Source: Acidobacteriaceae bacterium (lineage in GTDB: Bacteria; Acidobacteriota; Terriglobia; Terriglobales; Acidobacteriaceae). From it: a stretch of 13,082 nt of DNA. The DNA is taken from NCBI GenBank assembly GCA_030049955.1, contig JASIJX010000381.1:1-13082 (forward strand). Reading direction: 5' to 3'. Below are positions 7,379 through 13,082 of this stretch, piece by piece. The notes beneath the pieces are model-generated. The model saw only the letters and a list, made by a program, of their open reading frames with translations. It ran no database searches and was not told the origin of the DNA. The translations under genes and the position numbers were made by a program. The number at the start of each line of letters is the position of its first letter. Positions within the stretch are counted from its first letter, which is position 1.

Positions 7379-7391
7379 TTGCATTTTGCAA
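7379..7391. promoter_or_regulatory. Candidate HxlR operator palindrome
   Basis: TTGCA, a 3-base centre TTT, then TGCAA: a perfect 13-base inverted repeat midway between the divergent VOC and HxlR genes. HxlR-type winged-helix dimers bind such short palindromes. It overlaps the -35 region of both promoters, so binding could shut off both sides. Confidence 0.5.
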
Positions 7392-7408
7392 GTCAAATTT
7401 CGTACCAT
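7379..7408 (+). promoter_or_regulatory. Promoter of the HxlR-VOC operon
   Basis: TTGCAT (7379-7384), an 18-base spacer and TACCAT (7403-7408). The predicted start falls on or next to the GTG at 7415, again implying a leaderless transcript. The -35 lies inside the palindrome. Confidence 0.4.
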
Positions 7409-7414
7409 CGGTCC

Positions 7415-7972
7415 GTGGCGAAGAGAACCACCCCAGAGCGGCGGCCTGAACAGCGGCCTGAACGGCGGTCAGGATGTCCCGTGAGTATCGCACTCGATCT
7501 GTTTGGCGACCGGTGGTCGCTCTTGATCGTGCGCGACATCATGGTGCGCGGCTACCGAACATTTCGCGAATTTCAACATTCGGGTGAAGGGATTGCGACT
7601 AATATCCTGTCTGACCGTCTGCACCGGTTGGAATCAGGCGGCATTGTAACCAGCGAAGCCGCGGGAAGTGACGGCCGCAGCATGCACTACCGGCTGACGC
7701 CGAAAGGAATCGCGCTGGCGCCGGTGCTCCTCGAAATGCTGATCTGGGGTGCGCGCCACGAGCAGACCGACGCGCCCTGCGCGGTAGTGGATGAGATAGA
7801 GAAAAACCGAGCGGCGGTGCTGGCCGAGACGCGCCGTCGATGGGAGAAGCGCGATCCGACGCCGCTGATTCCACCCTTCAATTCTCATTTATCAGGATCA
7901 CAAGCGGAGACGGCAAGCAGCGTTGCAGCGACGGCATTAAAGAAATCCCCGAAAGGAAAATCGCAACCATGA
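7415..7972 (+). CDS. HxlR-family winged-helix transcriptional regulator
   Basis: A 185-residue DNA-binding regulator. The HxlR domain spans about residues 20-115: GCPVSIALDLFGDRWSLLIVRDI, GEGIATNILSDRLHRLE (recognition helix) and SMHYRLTPKG (wing). Cys21 is at the position of the redox or electrophile-sensing cysteine of YodB/HypR-type members. The start is set at GTG 7415 because the domain begins soon after and the in-frame ATG at 7322 lies inside the divergent VOC gene; no Shine-Dalgarno is seen, which fits a leaderless mRNA. Residues 7-18 are a threefold PERR/PEQR/PERR repeat. The tail after residue 155 (Ser/Ala/Lys-rich, ending KSPKGKSQP) looks unstructured and may be read-through of an ancestral stop. 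The stop overlaps the next start (ATGA). Confidence 0.9.
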   Translation: MAKRTTPERRPEQRPERRSGCPVSIALDLFGDRWSLLIVRDIMVRGYRTFREFQHSGEGIATNILSDRLHRLESGGIVTSEAAGSDGRSMHYRLTPKGIALAPVLLEMLIWGARHEQTDAPCAVVDEIEKNRAAVLAETRRRWEKRDPTPLIPPFNSHLSGSQAETASSVAATALKKSPKGKSQP

Positions 7973-8397
7973 AGGTGAACACCTACCTGAACTTCCCCGG
8001 CAATTGTGCCGAGGCGCTGGCGTTCTACGAGAAACACCTGGGCGCGAAGGTGCTGATGAAGGGAACCTTTGCGGAGATGAGCGCACACGGCGCTCCGCAG
8101 AACCTGCCGCCGGGGTTTAAACCTGAGAACATCATTCACGCGCGGTTCAACCTGGGCGACACCCTGATGATGGCCAGCGACGGTCCGCCAGAGCGCACTC
8201 AGCCGATGCGCAGCGCCTACGTGTGCCTGAGCGTCGATACCGATGAAGACGCTGAGCGGATTTACAAAGCGCTCAGCGACGGCGGCGAAGTGTTCATGGC
8301 TATGGGAGAGACGTTCTTCGCGTATCGCTTCGGCCAGTTCCGTGACAAGTTCGGGATCAACTGGATGGTGATTCACGAGAAGCAGAGAAACCGGTGA
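7969..8397 (+). CDS. VOC-superfamily protein, PhnB-like
   Basis: A 142-residue glyoxalase-fold protein. The N-terminus MKVNTYLNFPGNCAEALAFY is the classic PhnB-like opening. It is followed by LGAKVLMKGTF, FNLGDTLMMASDGPP, YVCLSVDTDEDAERIYKALS and FRDKFGINWMVIHEK. The start at 7969 is supported by AAAGGA (7952-7957) and by the ATGA overlap with the HxlR stop, so translation is probably coupled. It is distinct in sequence from the left VOC protein but of the same superfamily; the two may bind or modify related small molecules. Substrate unknown. Confidence 0.92.
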   Translation: MKVNTYLNFPGNCAEALAFYEKHLGAKVLMKGTFAEMSAHGAPQNLPPGFKPENIIHARFNLGDTLMMASDGPPERTQPMRSAYVCLSVDTDEDAERIYKALSDGGEVFMAMGETFFAYRFGQFRDKFGINWMVIHEKQRNR

Positions 8398-8412
8398 GGA
8401 AGCAGTTGCGGT

Positions 8413-8470
8413 CAGGTTTCAAAATCGCGCTGTTATCCTGAACGATCAGCGCGAGTAAAAGACCTGCTTT
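8413..8470. terminator. Stem-loop between convergent VOC and ylxP genes
   Basis: TCGCGCT (8425-8431) pairs with AGCGCGA (8448-8454) and an outer CAGGT (8413-8417) pairs with ACCTG (8462-8466). On the plus strand it is followed by CTTTTC. It is placed to end the VOC transcript and possibly also the ylxP transcript from the other side. Confidence 0.42.
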
Positions 8471-8477
8471 TCATCCT

Positions 8478-8774
8478 TCAGCTCTCCACATACTCCCAGA
8501 AGGAATCAGCTAGGTCGGCGCCGAGTTCGACAGCCATGCGCCGCGCGGCTCGCTCGACCTCTTCAATCAGGCCGTGCAGGTAGTCGCGTGAGCGGGAGAT
8601 TGCCACCACGCCCAGCGTCACCGACTGCCAGGTGATGGCCTCGTCCATTTCCGCAACCGAAATATTGAAGCTCTGCCGCAACTGGTCCTTCATGGAGCGC
8701 ACCACCTGCCGCCGGTCCTTGAGCGACTGAGCGTGTTCAATGCGAACTTCCAGGGTGAGTTGCGCGACGGGCAT
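8478..8774 (-). CDS. ylxP: YlxP/DUF503-family protein
   Basis: A 98-residue protein covering the whole DUF503 family length: MPVAQLTLEVRIEHAQSLKD, RRQVVRSMKDQLRQSFNISV, AEMD, ITWQSVTLGVVAIS and a C-terminal helix. Members are small dimeric ferredoxin-like proteins usually encoded between infB and rbfA and linked to ribosome biogenesis; B. subtilis YlxP is the named member. The ATG at 8774 starts exactly where the family starts; only a weak GGCGAG precedes it. Upstream in-frame codons to 8855 would run into the DUF3443 gene. The usual neighbours are missing: DUF3443 is upstream and the HxlR/VOC cassette separates it from rbfA. Confidence 0.88.
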   Translation of the reverse strand: MPVAQLTLEVRIEHAQSLKDRRQVVRSMKDQLRQSFNISVAEMDEAITWQSVTLGVVAISRSRDYLHGLIEEVERAARRMAVELGADLADSFWEYVES

Positions 8775-8842
8775 CGCTCGCCAGTGTAAGACGGAAACTG
8801 CGGCTGGTCGAATGAATTTTTTGAACGGAAGAGTCGTCGCCC

Positions 8843-10147
8843 CTAGTACGCCCACCAGGGAGCAGCTGGCGCGCCGTTGGGAACAGCCTTGGTGTCGATA
8901 GCGTTGTAGACATTCACGCCAAAGAAAAACGGTAGCCCCCAGTCGAAACCAACGCCCGTCGGGTTGATTCCGGCCAGTCCGTTCAATGCAGCGTCAGACG
9001 ATGTAAAGAGGTCTTCCGCGTTGGCCACGGTGAAGCTGGTATCTTTCGATGTGCCATTCTGGCCATGATTCGTGGCCGAGAGCGTCTCAGTAGACGACGG
9101 GCAGTAGAAGGAAGAAAGATCGCCGACAGAGGTATTCGAAGGGCACTGTGGAAGGTTGGGAACGTTGGGAAAGAACAGTCCGTTCGATCCGCTGTCAATA
9201 AAGCTGCCCGGCCCGGTGCAGGTGCTGGTGTCGGTGACGCCGAGCGTCTGGCCGTTAAGGACAGTGGTGAAATCGTCGCACGTGAGCGTGAAGACCGTGG
9301 CACTCGAAGAGAGCTGATTGTTCGATTCCGTGCCAATGCCGAAGATGAGCGAGCCGGTAACAGACTTTGCCGTGCCTGACACGGCTGGCAACTCGACGAT
9401 CACGCCATTATTGTCACTGGGCAACAACACCACGGGGTTGGTTACCTGATTGGCTTCGGCGATGAATGCGGGATTGCACGTGCCGCCCGAGCACGTGTAA
9501 TAGGCGGGGAATGGTGGAGTGCTGCTGATGCCGGAGGCAGAATCGCAAACGCTCGCGCCCGCATAAAAACAGTCGGTCGGCTCCACGCCGACGCCAAGAA
9601 TGCCGTTCGCGCCAAGAAGCGTCGCCGTGTTTTCGTTCGCAGTACTGCCGTTCGAGCAGCTTGTTGGGACGCCCGTGTTGCTGCTGCTGATCACCTGGAT
9701 TGGCAACTTCGCCGCGGTTTCACCGCCCATCGTCACATCCGCCTCTTGGACAGCTCCCCACATGAAAGAGCCATCGACAAAGGAAACGCAGTTATAGGCA
9801 GCCGAACCATTTGAAGCATCGACCGCGGGCAAATTGAGCGCCGACACCGCTGACTCAAAGACACGCAGGCCTGTGGAACCGGTGTCGACCAGAAGATGGT
9901 CGATTGTGACGCAGTTCGAGGAACTGCTGGGAGCGCAGATGGTCGCGCTGGCGAAGGCCGCATTCTCATAAATAGACCCATCTGCCTCACTGGCAAATGG
10001 GCCGCCATCGACAGCGATGGAGAGAACGTTGCTCCCGGAACTGCCCGTGCTGGAGGTTGAGACATTGCTTGAGTTGCTCTTGCCGCCGCCACACCCTGCG
10101 GCAAATCCCATTGCGGCGATGAGAACGATAGCAAACTGCCTTCGCAC
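8843..10147 (-). CDS. DUF3443 lipoprotein with pepsin-like aspartic protease signatures
   Basis: A 434-residue protein. A lipobox A-A-G-C places the lipidated cysteine at residue 19, followed by a Ser/Asn/Gly linker (20-41). The rest matches DUF3443, officially uncharacterised. Several features match the order seen in pepsin-family A1 enzymes: HLLVDTGSTGLRV (Asp88), a flap-like DGSFMWGAVQEADVTMGGE (125-143), GILGVG (183-188), a second GSFIDSGSNGLFF (Asp318) and a final FFFGVNVYNAID near 408-418. Eight or more scattered cysteines could form disulfides. GTG start, with GGAG 6 bases upstream. It lies 17 bases after DUF2844, with which DUF3443 is commonly paired. Peptidase activity is inferred, not shown. 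Confidence 0.85.
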   Translation of the reverse strand: MRRQFAIVLIAAMGFAAGCGGGKSNSSNVSTSSTGSSGSNVLSIAVDGGPFASEADGSIYENAAFASATICAPSSSSNCVTIDHLLVDTGSTGLRVFESAVSALNLPAVDASNGSAAYNCVSFVDGSFMWGAVQEADVTMGGETAAKLPIQVISSSNTGVPTSCSNGSTANENTATLLGANGILGVGVEPTDCFYAGASVCDSASGISSTPPFPAYYTCSGGTCNPAFIAEANQVTNPVVLLPSDNNGVIVELPAVSGTAKSVTGSLIFGIGTESNNQLSSSATVFTLTCDDFTTVLNGQTLGVTDTSTCTGPGSFIDSGSNGLFFPNVPNLPQCPSNTSVGDLSSFYCPSSTETLSATNHGQNGTSKDTSFTVANAEDLFTSSDAALNGLAGINPTGVGFDWGLPFFFGVNVYNAIDTKAVPNGAPAAPWWAY

Positions 10148-10164
10148 TGAAGTCTCCCGCGGGT

Positions 10165-10647
10165 TTACCGAATTGCATCAGCGCTGACGCCTTGCGGCAG
10201 CATGCCTGGCACATAAGCGCGGCCAAAGTAGTCGCGCATGCGGCCGCCAGTCTGCACCACAAGATCAGGCCGCTGAATGTTAAGCGGCCGATGTCCGTAA
10301 CGGCGTTGTTGTGTCTGCAACGCTGCCGAATACTCCGCAAAATAATTGCCCAGGATCTGCTGCATCTGCGGCATGAACTGACCGCGCCAGGTGACGGCGA
10401 ATACTTTGCCGGCCGGCGAGACATACTCGTTGACGACCGTTCCCTGCGGCGACTGGATTTCATGGACGCTGTAAGTGCCGGATGGTTGTGTGACGCGCAC
10501 GCTCGCCGCCATCTGGGCGCGGTCTGCCTCAACGGACGTGACATCCCCGCCCAGCGAGGCAAATGCAGGCAGAGCGGATGCCAAAAGAGCAACGGCCGCG
10601 ATGTATCGCAGCCGGAGAACGGTCAGCAATAAGGCAGACAACACCAC
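10165..10647 (-). CDS. DUF2844 secreted protein, partner of DUF3443
   Basis: A 160-residue exported protein. The signal peptide ends ALPAFA-SLGG (near residue 30). The mature part carries the DUF2844 pattern: GTYSVHEIQSPQGTVVNEYV, GKVFAVTWRGQFMPQM, and LGNYFAEYSAAL. Function is unknown. The GTG at 10647 (or the next GTG, 10644) is chosen because GGAG lies 5-8 bases upstream. The gene is 17 bases before DUF3443 on the same strand, a recurrent pairing in other bacteria, so the two proteins probably act together outside the cytoplasm. Confidence 0.82.
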   Translation of the reverse strand: MVLSALLLTVLRLRYIAAVALLASALPAFASLGGDVTSVEADRAQMAASVRVTQPSGTYSVHEIQSPQGTVVNEYVSPAGKVFAVTWRGQFMPQMQQILGNYFAEYSAALQTQQRRYGHRPLNIQRPDLVVQTGGRMRDYFGRAYVPGMLPQGVSADAIR

Positions 10648-10698
10648 TCACGCTCCATAAATAATTAGACGGAGTGCGGTGCAGTTGGTTGCCTTTCA

Positions 10699-10712
10699 GC
10701 GACGGCCGTCGC
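10699..10712. other. 14-base perfect palindrome between symporter and DUF2844
   Basis: GCGACGGCCGTCGC is fully self-complementary and lies in the 80-base gap after the symporter stop. No T-run follows. It could be a weak terminator or a regulator site ahead of the DUF2844/DUF3443 operon; an AT-rich TAATTATTTAT at about 10656-10666 downstream of it may hold the -10. Confidence 0.3.
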
Positions 10713-10727
10713 AAGTTGGCGCAGGGT

Positions 10728-12233
10728 CTAAGACGCTTCAACCGAATGTTGGGACGAGGCTTGATCGGAGATCAGGCTCAACTGTTGCTCCGAAGGACGC
10801 GGCGTGACAAGACTTACGAGAATCAGCGCTGCGACAGCGGCAAAGAGCGCAGGAAAGATGGCGTCGCGTTGCGCGAGGATGGACGGGAACAGAGCCTTCA
10901 CGCCCGGCGCATCCCAAACCAGCGTAACTACAGTTCCCGTAGCAATCGCAGCCACTGCGCCCCACGCCGTAGCGCGGCGCGAGTAGAACGCTGCAAGCAC
11001 CACCGGCGTAAGCGCCGCCGAATAGATGGTGTAGGCATAAAGCATCTTGGCCAGGATGCTTTCGGCATACACCGCCTGATAGAGCGCCCAGCACCCGAGC
11101 AGCACTACGGCAAGGCGCGAAACGATCAGGACGCGCTTGTTAGAGGCGCTCGGCGCCAGGTAGCGAACGAATATGTCGTTGACGAGATTGGTGGCCGGCG
11201 AGAAAAGGTAGTTCGAGGCCGTGGAGATAACCTTCGCGAAGACGGCGCCAAGCAGCAGCGCACCCATGAGCGCGGGCAGTCCGTGCCGCGCCGTATAGGG
11301 AATAATTTCGCGCGGGTGCAACGAAACTTCGCCAGTGGGGTAAAGCGCACGCCCGAAAACCGCAATGGCAACGATGAGCGTCTCTAGCACCAGCGTTCCC
11401 AGCGTCCAGCCCACAACCGAGATGCGCGCGTCGCGCTCCGAGCGCGCGGAAAAAAACTTCTGGTACATCACCTGATTGCCGAGCATAAGCAATAGAGTGG
11501 GGACAAAAAACTCGAGCGCGCGAATCAAGCCCATGCTTGCGGATTGCTCCACGCCGCCGAGCCCGAGCCGATAGTTGCCCAGCACCTGGAAATACGTGGG
11601 CGGCAGCGCGGCGTGCAGGCCACTCCATCCGCCTGCTCTGGCCAGCAGCATGGGCGCCGCAACAATGCAGATGACGGTGACAGTCGTGCCGATCACCACA
11701 TCCATATACGCAACCGACGACATCCCGGCCATAGCCGTGGTGACGATAACGAACGCTGCGATGATGAAAGTGCCGAGGTTTGAGCTGACCGCATCCGGAA
11801 AGATGAGGTGCAGCACATCTCCTCCACCGCGAAACTGGTAACTGGTGATGGCGGTGAAGGCAAACAGAATGGCAATTGTGCCAAGCACGCGCGCCGTCTG
11901 GTTATAGCGCGCCTCGAGCAGGTCAGGCAGCGTGAACTGCGCGAACTTGCGAGCACGCGGGGCAATAAAGTAGATGAGCACCAGCCCAAGCCACCCGCCT
12001 GCCGGCTGCCACAACGCCGCAAAGCCGTTGCGATAGGCATTTTCTGCTCCGGCAAAAAGCGACCCTGCGCCAATCCACGAGGTGAGGAGCGTAAGCACCA
12101 GCACCACGGCCGAAAGCGATCGGCCGGCCACCAGGTAGTCCGCCTTCGTCCTCACCCGGACCGTCTGGTACACGGCCACGCCCAGCAAAACAGCAACGAT
12201 AATGGCCAGAACAGAAATGTAGAGCTGGGGCAT
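10728..12233 (-). CDS. Sodium:solute symporter (SSF family)
   Basis: A 501-residue inner-membrane transporter with about 13 hydrophobic helices. SSF signatures are DYLVAGRSLSAVVLVLTLL followed by TSWIGAGSLFAGAENAYRNG (32-70), then NQVMYQKFFSARSERDAR (253-270) and AKVISTASNYLFSPATNLVN (333-352). The last lies at the Na2 sodium-site helix, where a Ser/Thr pair is present. Substrate is unknown; SSF members carry sugars, amino acids, proline, pantothenate or acetate. GAGGAC about 10 bases before the ATG supports the start. It is 80 bases upstream of DUF2844, probably a separate unit, and divergent from the tRNA gene. Confidence 0.93.
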   Translation of the reverse strand: MPQLYISVLAIIVAVLLGVAVYQTVRVRTKADYLVAGRSLSAVVLVLTLLTSWIGAGSLFAGAENAYRNGFAALWQPAGGWLGLVLIYFIAPRARKFAQFTLPDLLEARYNQTARVLGTIAILFAFTAITSYQFRGGGDVLHLIFPDAVSSNLGTFIIAAFVIVTTAMAGMSSVAYMDVVIGTTVTVICIVAAPMLLARAGGWSGLHAALPPTYFQVLGNYRLGLGGVEQSASMGLIRALEFFVPTLLLMLGNQVMYQKFFSARSERDARISVVGWTLGTLVLETLIVAIAVFGRALYPTGEVSLHPREIIPYTARHGLPALMGALLLGAVFAKVISTASNYLFSPATNLVNDIFVRYLAPSASNKRVLIVSRLAVVLLGCWALYQAVYAESILAKMLYAYTIYSAALTPVVLAAFYSRRATAWGAVAAIATGTVVTLVWDAPGVKALFPSILAQRDAIFPALFAAVAALILVSLVTPRPSEQQLSLISDQASSQHSVEAS

Positions 12234-12354
12234 AGATGGCTGTCCTCTCGCGCAACCAGTGGCCGCGGCGGTGCAGCGGTCCTCCGCAGTGTACCGGATA
12301 ATGCATCAGCAGCTGCGCAAGCCGGAAGCGGGCGTAGAAGCCCCGTCAACGCGA

Positions 12355-12383
12355 TTGACCCTGCAATAGCCAATTGCTACACT
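12355..12383 (+). promoter_or_regulatory. Promoter of the initiator tRNA gene
   Basis: TTGACC (5 of 6 consensus) at 12355-12360, exactly 17 bases, then TACACT at 12378-12383. The -10 ends only 5 bases before the tRNA, so the 5' leader must be a few bases at most. Confidence 0.7.
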
Positions 12384-12388
12384 GTGAA

Positions 12389-12465
<77 letters not shown>

Positions 12466-12468
12466 TTT

Positions 12469-12545
12469 GGAAGCGGCAACTTATGCAGACATTGCAGGCG
12501 CAACCACACCGGGTGGTTGCGCCTGAGTTGCGTCTGGTCGCTTCC
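12469..12545. repeat. Long imperfect inverted repeat directly after the tRNA
   Basis: A perfect 13-bp inner stem (CAGGCGCAACCAC, loop ACCGG, GTGGTTGCGCCTG; 12495-12525) is enclosed by an outer 7-bp stem GGAAGCG/CGCTTCC (12469-12475 with 12539-12545). CAGAC/GTCTG and GCAACT/AGTTGC in between can also pair. It could end the tRNA transcript, though no T-run follows the inner stem, or be a repetitive palindromic element or recombinase arm site. Confidence 0.6.
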
Positions 12546-12569
12546 GCCTGGCCGCTTCATCTTCGGCTT

Positions 12570-12650
12570 CGCGTCCAGGCGCTCGATGAAGGTGACATGT
12601 GCGCTCGGAACGAGGTGGTCGTAAGTGTCGACAGTGACCTGGATCGAGCT
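12570..12650 (-). pseudogene. C-terminal remnant of a tyrosine recombinase (integrase)
   Basis: The minus frame reads SSIQVTVDTYDHLVP, then SAHVTFIERLDA, which matches the end of phage-type tyrosine recombinases (family pattern LGHSSIQVTVDTYGHLVP). The tyrosine codon at 12623-12621 would be the catalytic nucleophile. The LGH before it is lost: CTCGGC is still present but out of frame, consistent with a 1-base deletion. Nothing upstream on this strand resembles the HxxR box or catalytic core. The open frame runs into the tRNA T arm (stop at 12446-12444). Orientation and position next to the tRNA 3' end are typical of integrative elements. Confidence 0.62.
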
Positions 12651-12676
12651 ACGCCGAGTAGGGCGCGCGAAGTCAA

Positions 12677-12711
12677 CGAGCAAGGACCGCTGGGCGGTCC
12701 GGCAATGCTCG
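12677..12711. repeat. Second imperfect hairpin in the island edge
   Basis: GGACCGC and GCGGTCC (12684-12700) form a 7-bp stem with a 3-base loop, extended by an outer CGAGCA/TGCTCG (12677-12682 with 12706-12711). No T-run follows it. It may be a palindromic repeat, an arm site, or chance in GC-rich DNA. Confidence 0.35.
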
Positions 12712-12927
12712 CTGCTGGAGCCCTCGAAACGTCCTTCACACCGTATCAGGCGCGAGCATTCGCCCTCAATCTCTGCCCTCCTCGGTGATATGCTTCCCCC
12801 CGGAATGTAGATAATATAAGCAGGGCCTGTTTTGTCGAATTAGAGATCTCTCAGTTCGAACGGGATGGGAACTGAACCGGTCGGAAGAGTCGAGAGAGGT
12901 CCCGATTTTCACGCGCCGCGCTTCTTC
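12712..12927. other. Gene-free stretch in the decayed island edge
   Basis: No recognisable gene. It holds a short AT-rich patch TAGATAATATAAG near 12808-12820 that could act as a -10 on either strand, and perfect palindromes AGAGATCTCT (12842-12851) and GTTCGAAC (12854-12861). A minus-strand frame is open from about 12838 into the integrase remnant, but I recognise nothing in its translation. Confidence 0.35.
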
Positions 12928-13082
12928 TCAGTCCTGCTCGACAAGCCGAACACTTATATCTTCGAATGTGTTCCCGTTGGCAACTTCACTCCGAAAGCCA
13001 ATGCACACGGTTTCAAAACCTATTTGCTTGGCAATGTGTTCAGATTGTGACACTTCCGAAACTGAATCACCCCTCGCCCGGT
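12928..13082 (-). CDS. Possible 3' end of a gene entering from the right edge
   Basis: The minus frame is open from the window end to a TGA at 12930-12928, 50 residues ending SEHIAKQIGF, then ETVCIGFRSEVANGNTFED and ISVRLVEQD. Third-codon-position GC is low compared with the other genes here, as expected of acquired DNA. The family is not recognised. A 61-residue frame on the plus strand (12865-13050) is the exact codon-aligned complement, and base periodicity alone does not separate the two; it lacks a good ribosome site. Confidence 0.3.
   Translation of the reverse strand, partial: RARGDSVSEVSQSEHIAKQIGFETVCIGFRSEVANGNTFEDISVRLVEQD

Noticed and set aside
10674..11387. 237-codon plus-strand frame opposite the symporter
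   Set aside because: Shadow of a well-supported SSF gene; the translation is Arg-rich without hydrophobic or domain structure.
12842..12882. Cluster of perfect palindromes (AGAGATCTCT, GTTCGAAC, ACCGGT) resembling a cloning polylinker
   Set aside because: The surrounding sequence shows no vector features; short palindromes are common and the spacing is irregular.
12865..13050. 61-codon plus-strand frame as an independent gene
   Set aside because: No good ribosome site and no recognised family; it is the codon-aligned complement of the minus frame and was kept only as an alternative there.

Overview
The window reads as chromosomal DNA of a GC-rich bacterium, most likely an acidobacterium of the Terriglobia/Acidobacteriaceae type. 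This is inferred from family content (a DUF6677-type membrane protein, a DUF2844/DUF3443 pair, an HxlR regulator with PhnB-like VOC proteins, and a small Tyr/His/Trp-rich lipoprotein), not from a marker-gene comparison. Genes are dense, mostly on the minus strand, with short intergenic gaps.

Layout. At 1-1570 a secreted SGNH/GDSL hydrolase is followed on the same strand by a small lipoprotein gene that runs off the left edge. A divergent promoter region (1571-1685) leads to a cupin gene, then to a translationally overlapped pair of small membrane proteins (2141-2733). On the minus strand, 2749-5745 carries an ArnT/PMT-type integral membrane glycosyltransferase followed by a GNAT acetyltransferase. 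Ribosome-assembly factor rbfA lies at 5957-6460. Upstream of it is about 420 bases without a gene (6461-6882), AT-richer than its surroundings, with short repeats. At 6883-8397 an HxlR regulator sits between two VOC (PhnB-like) genes. A palindromic operator candidate lies in the divergent promoter, and both divergent genes look leaderless. YlxP (DUF503), which normally sits next to rbfA and infB, lies beyond this cassette at 8478-8774. The ancestral cluster therefore appears split and infB is missing. Next come a DUF3443 lipoprotein with pepsin-like aspartic protease signatures, its usual partner DUF2844, and a sodium:solute symporter (to 12233).

The right end is different. A complete initiator tRNA gene (12389-12465) with a clear promoter is followed by a long imperfect stem-loop and by the last codons of a tyrosine recombinase, read toward the 3' end of the tRNA. 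The rest, to the window end, is poor in recognisable genes. This is the pattern of an old integration site, so the right side is probably the decayed edge of a genomic island.

The strongest leads are the pepsin-like DUF3443 protein with its DUF2844 partner, the HxlR/VOC cassette inserted between ylxP and rbfA, and the integrase relic at the initiator tRNA. No CRISPR array, intact insertion sequence or clear multi-gene defence system is visible.
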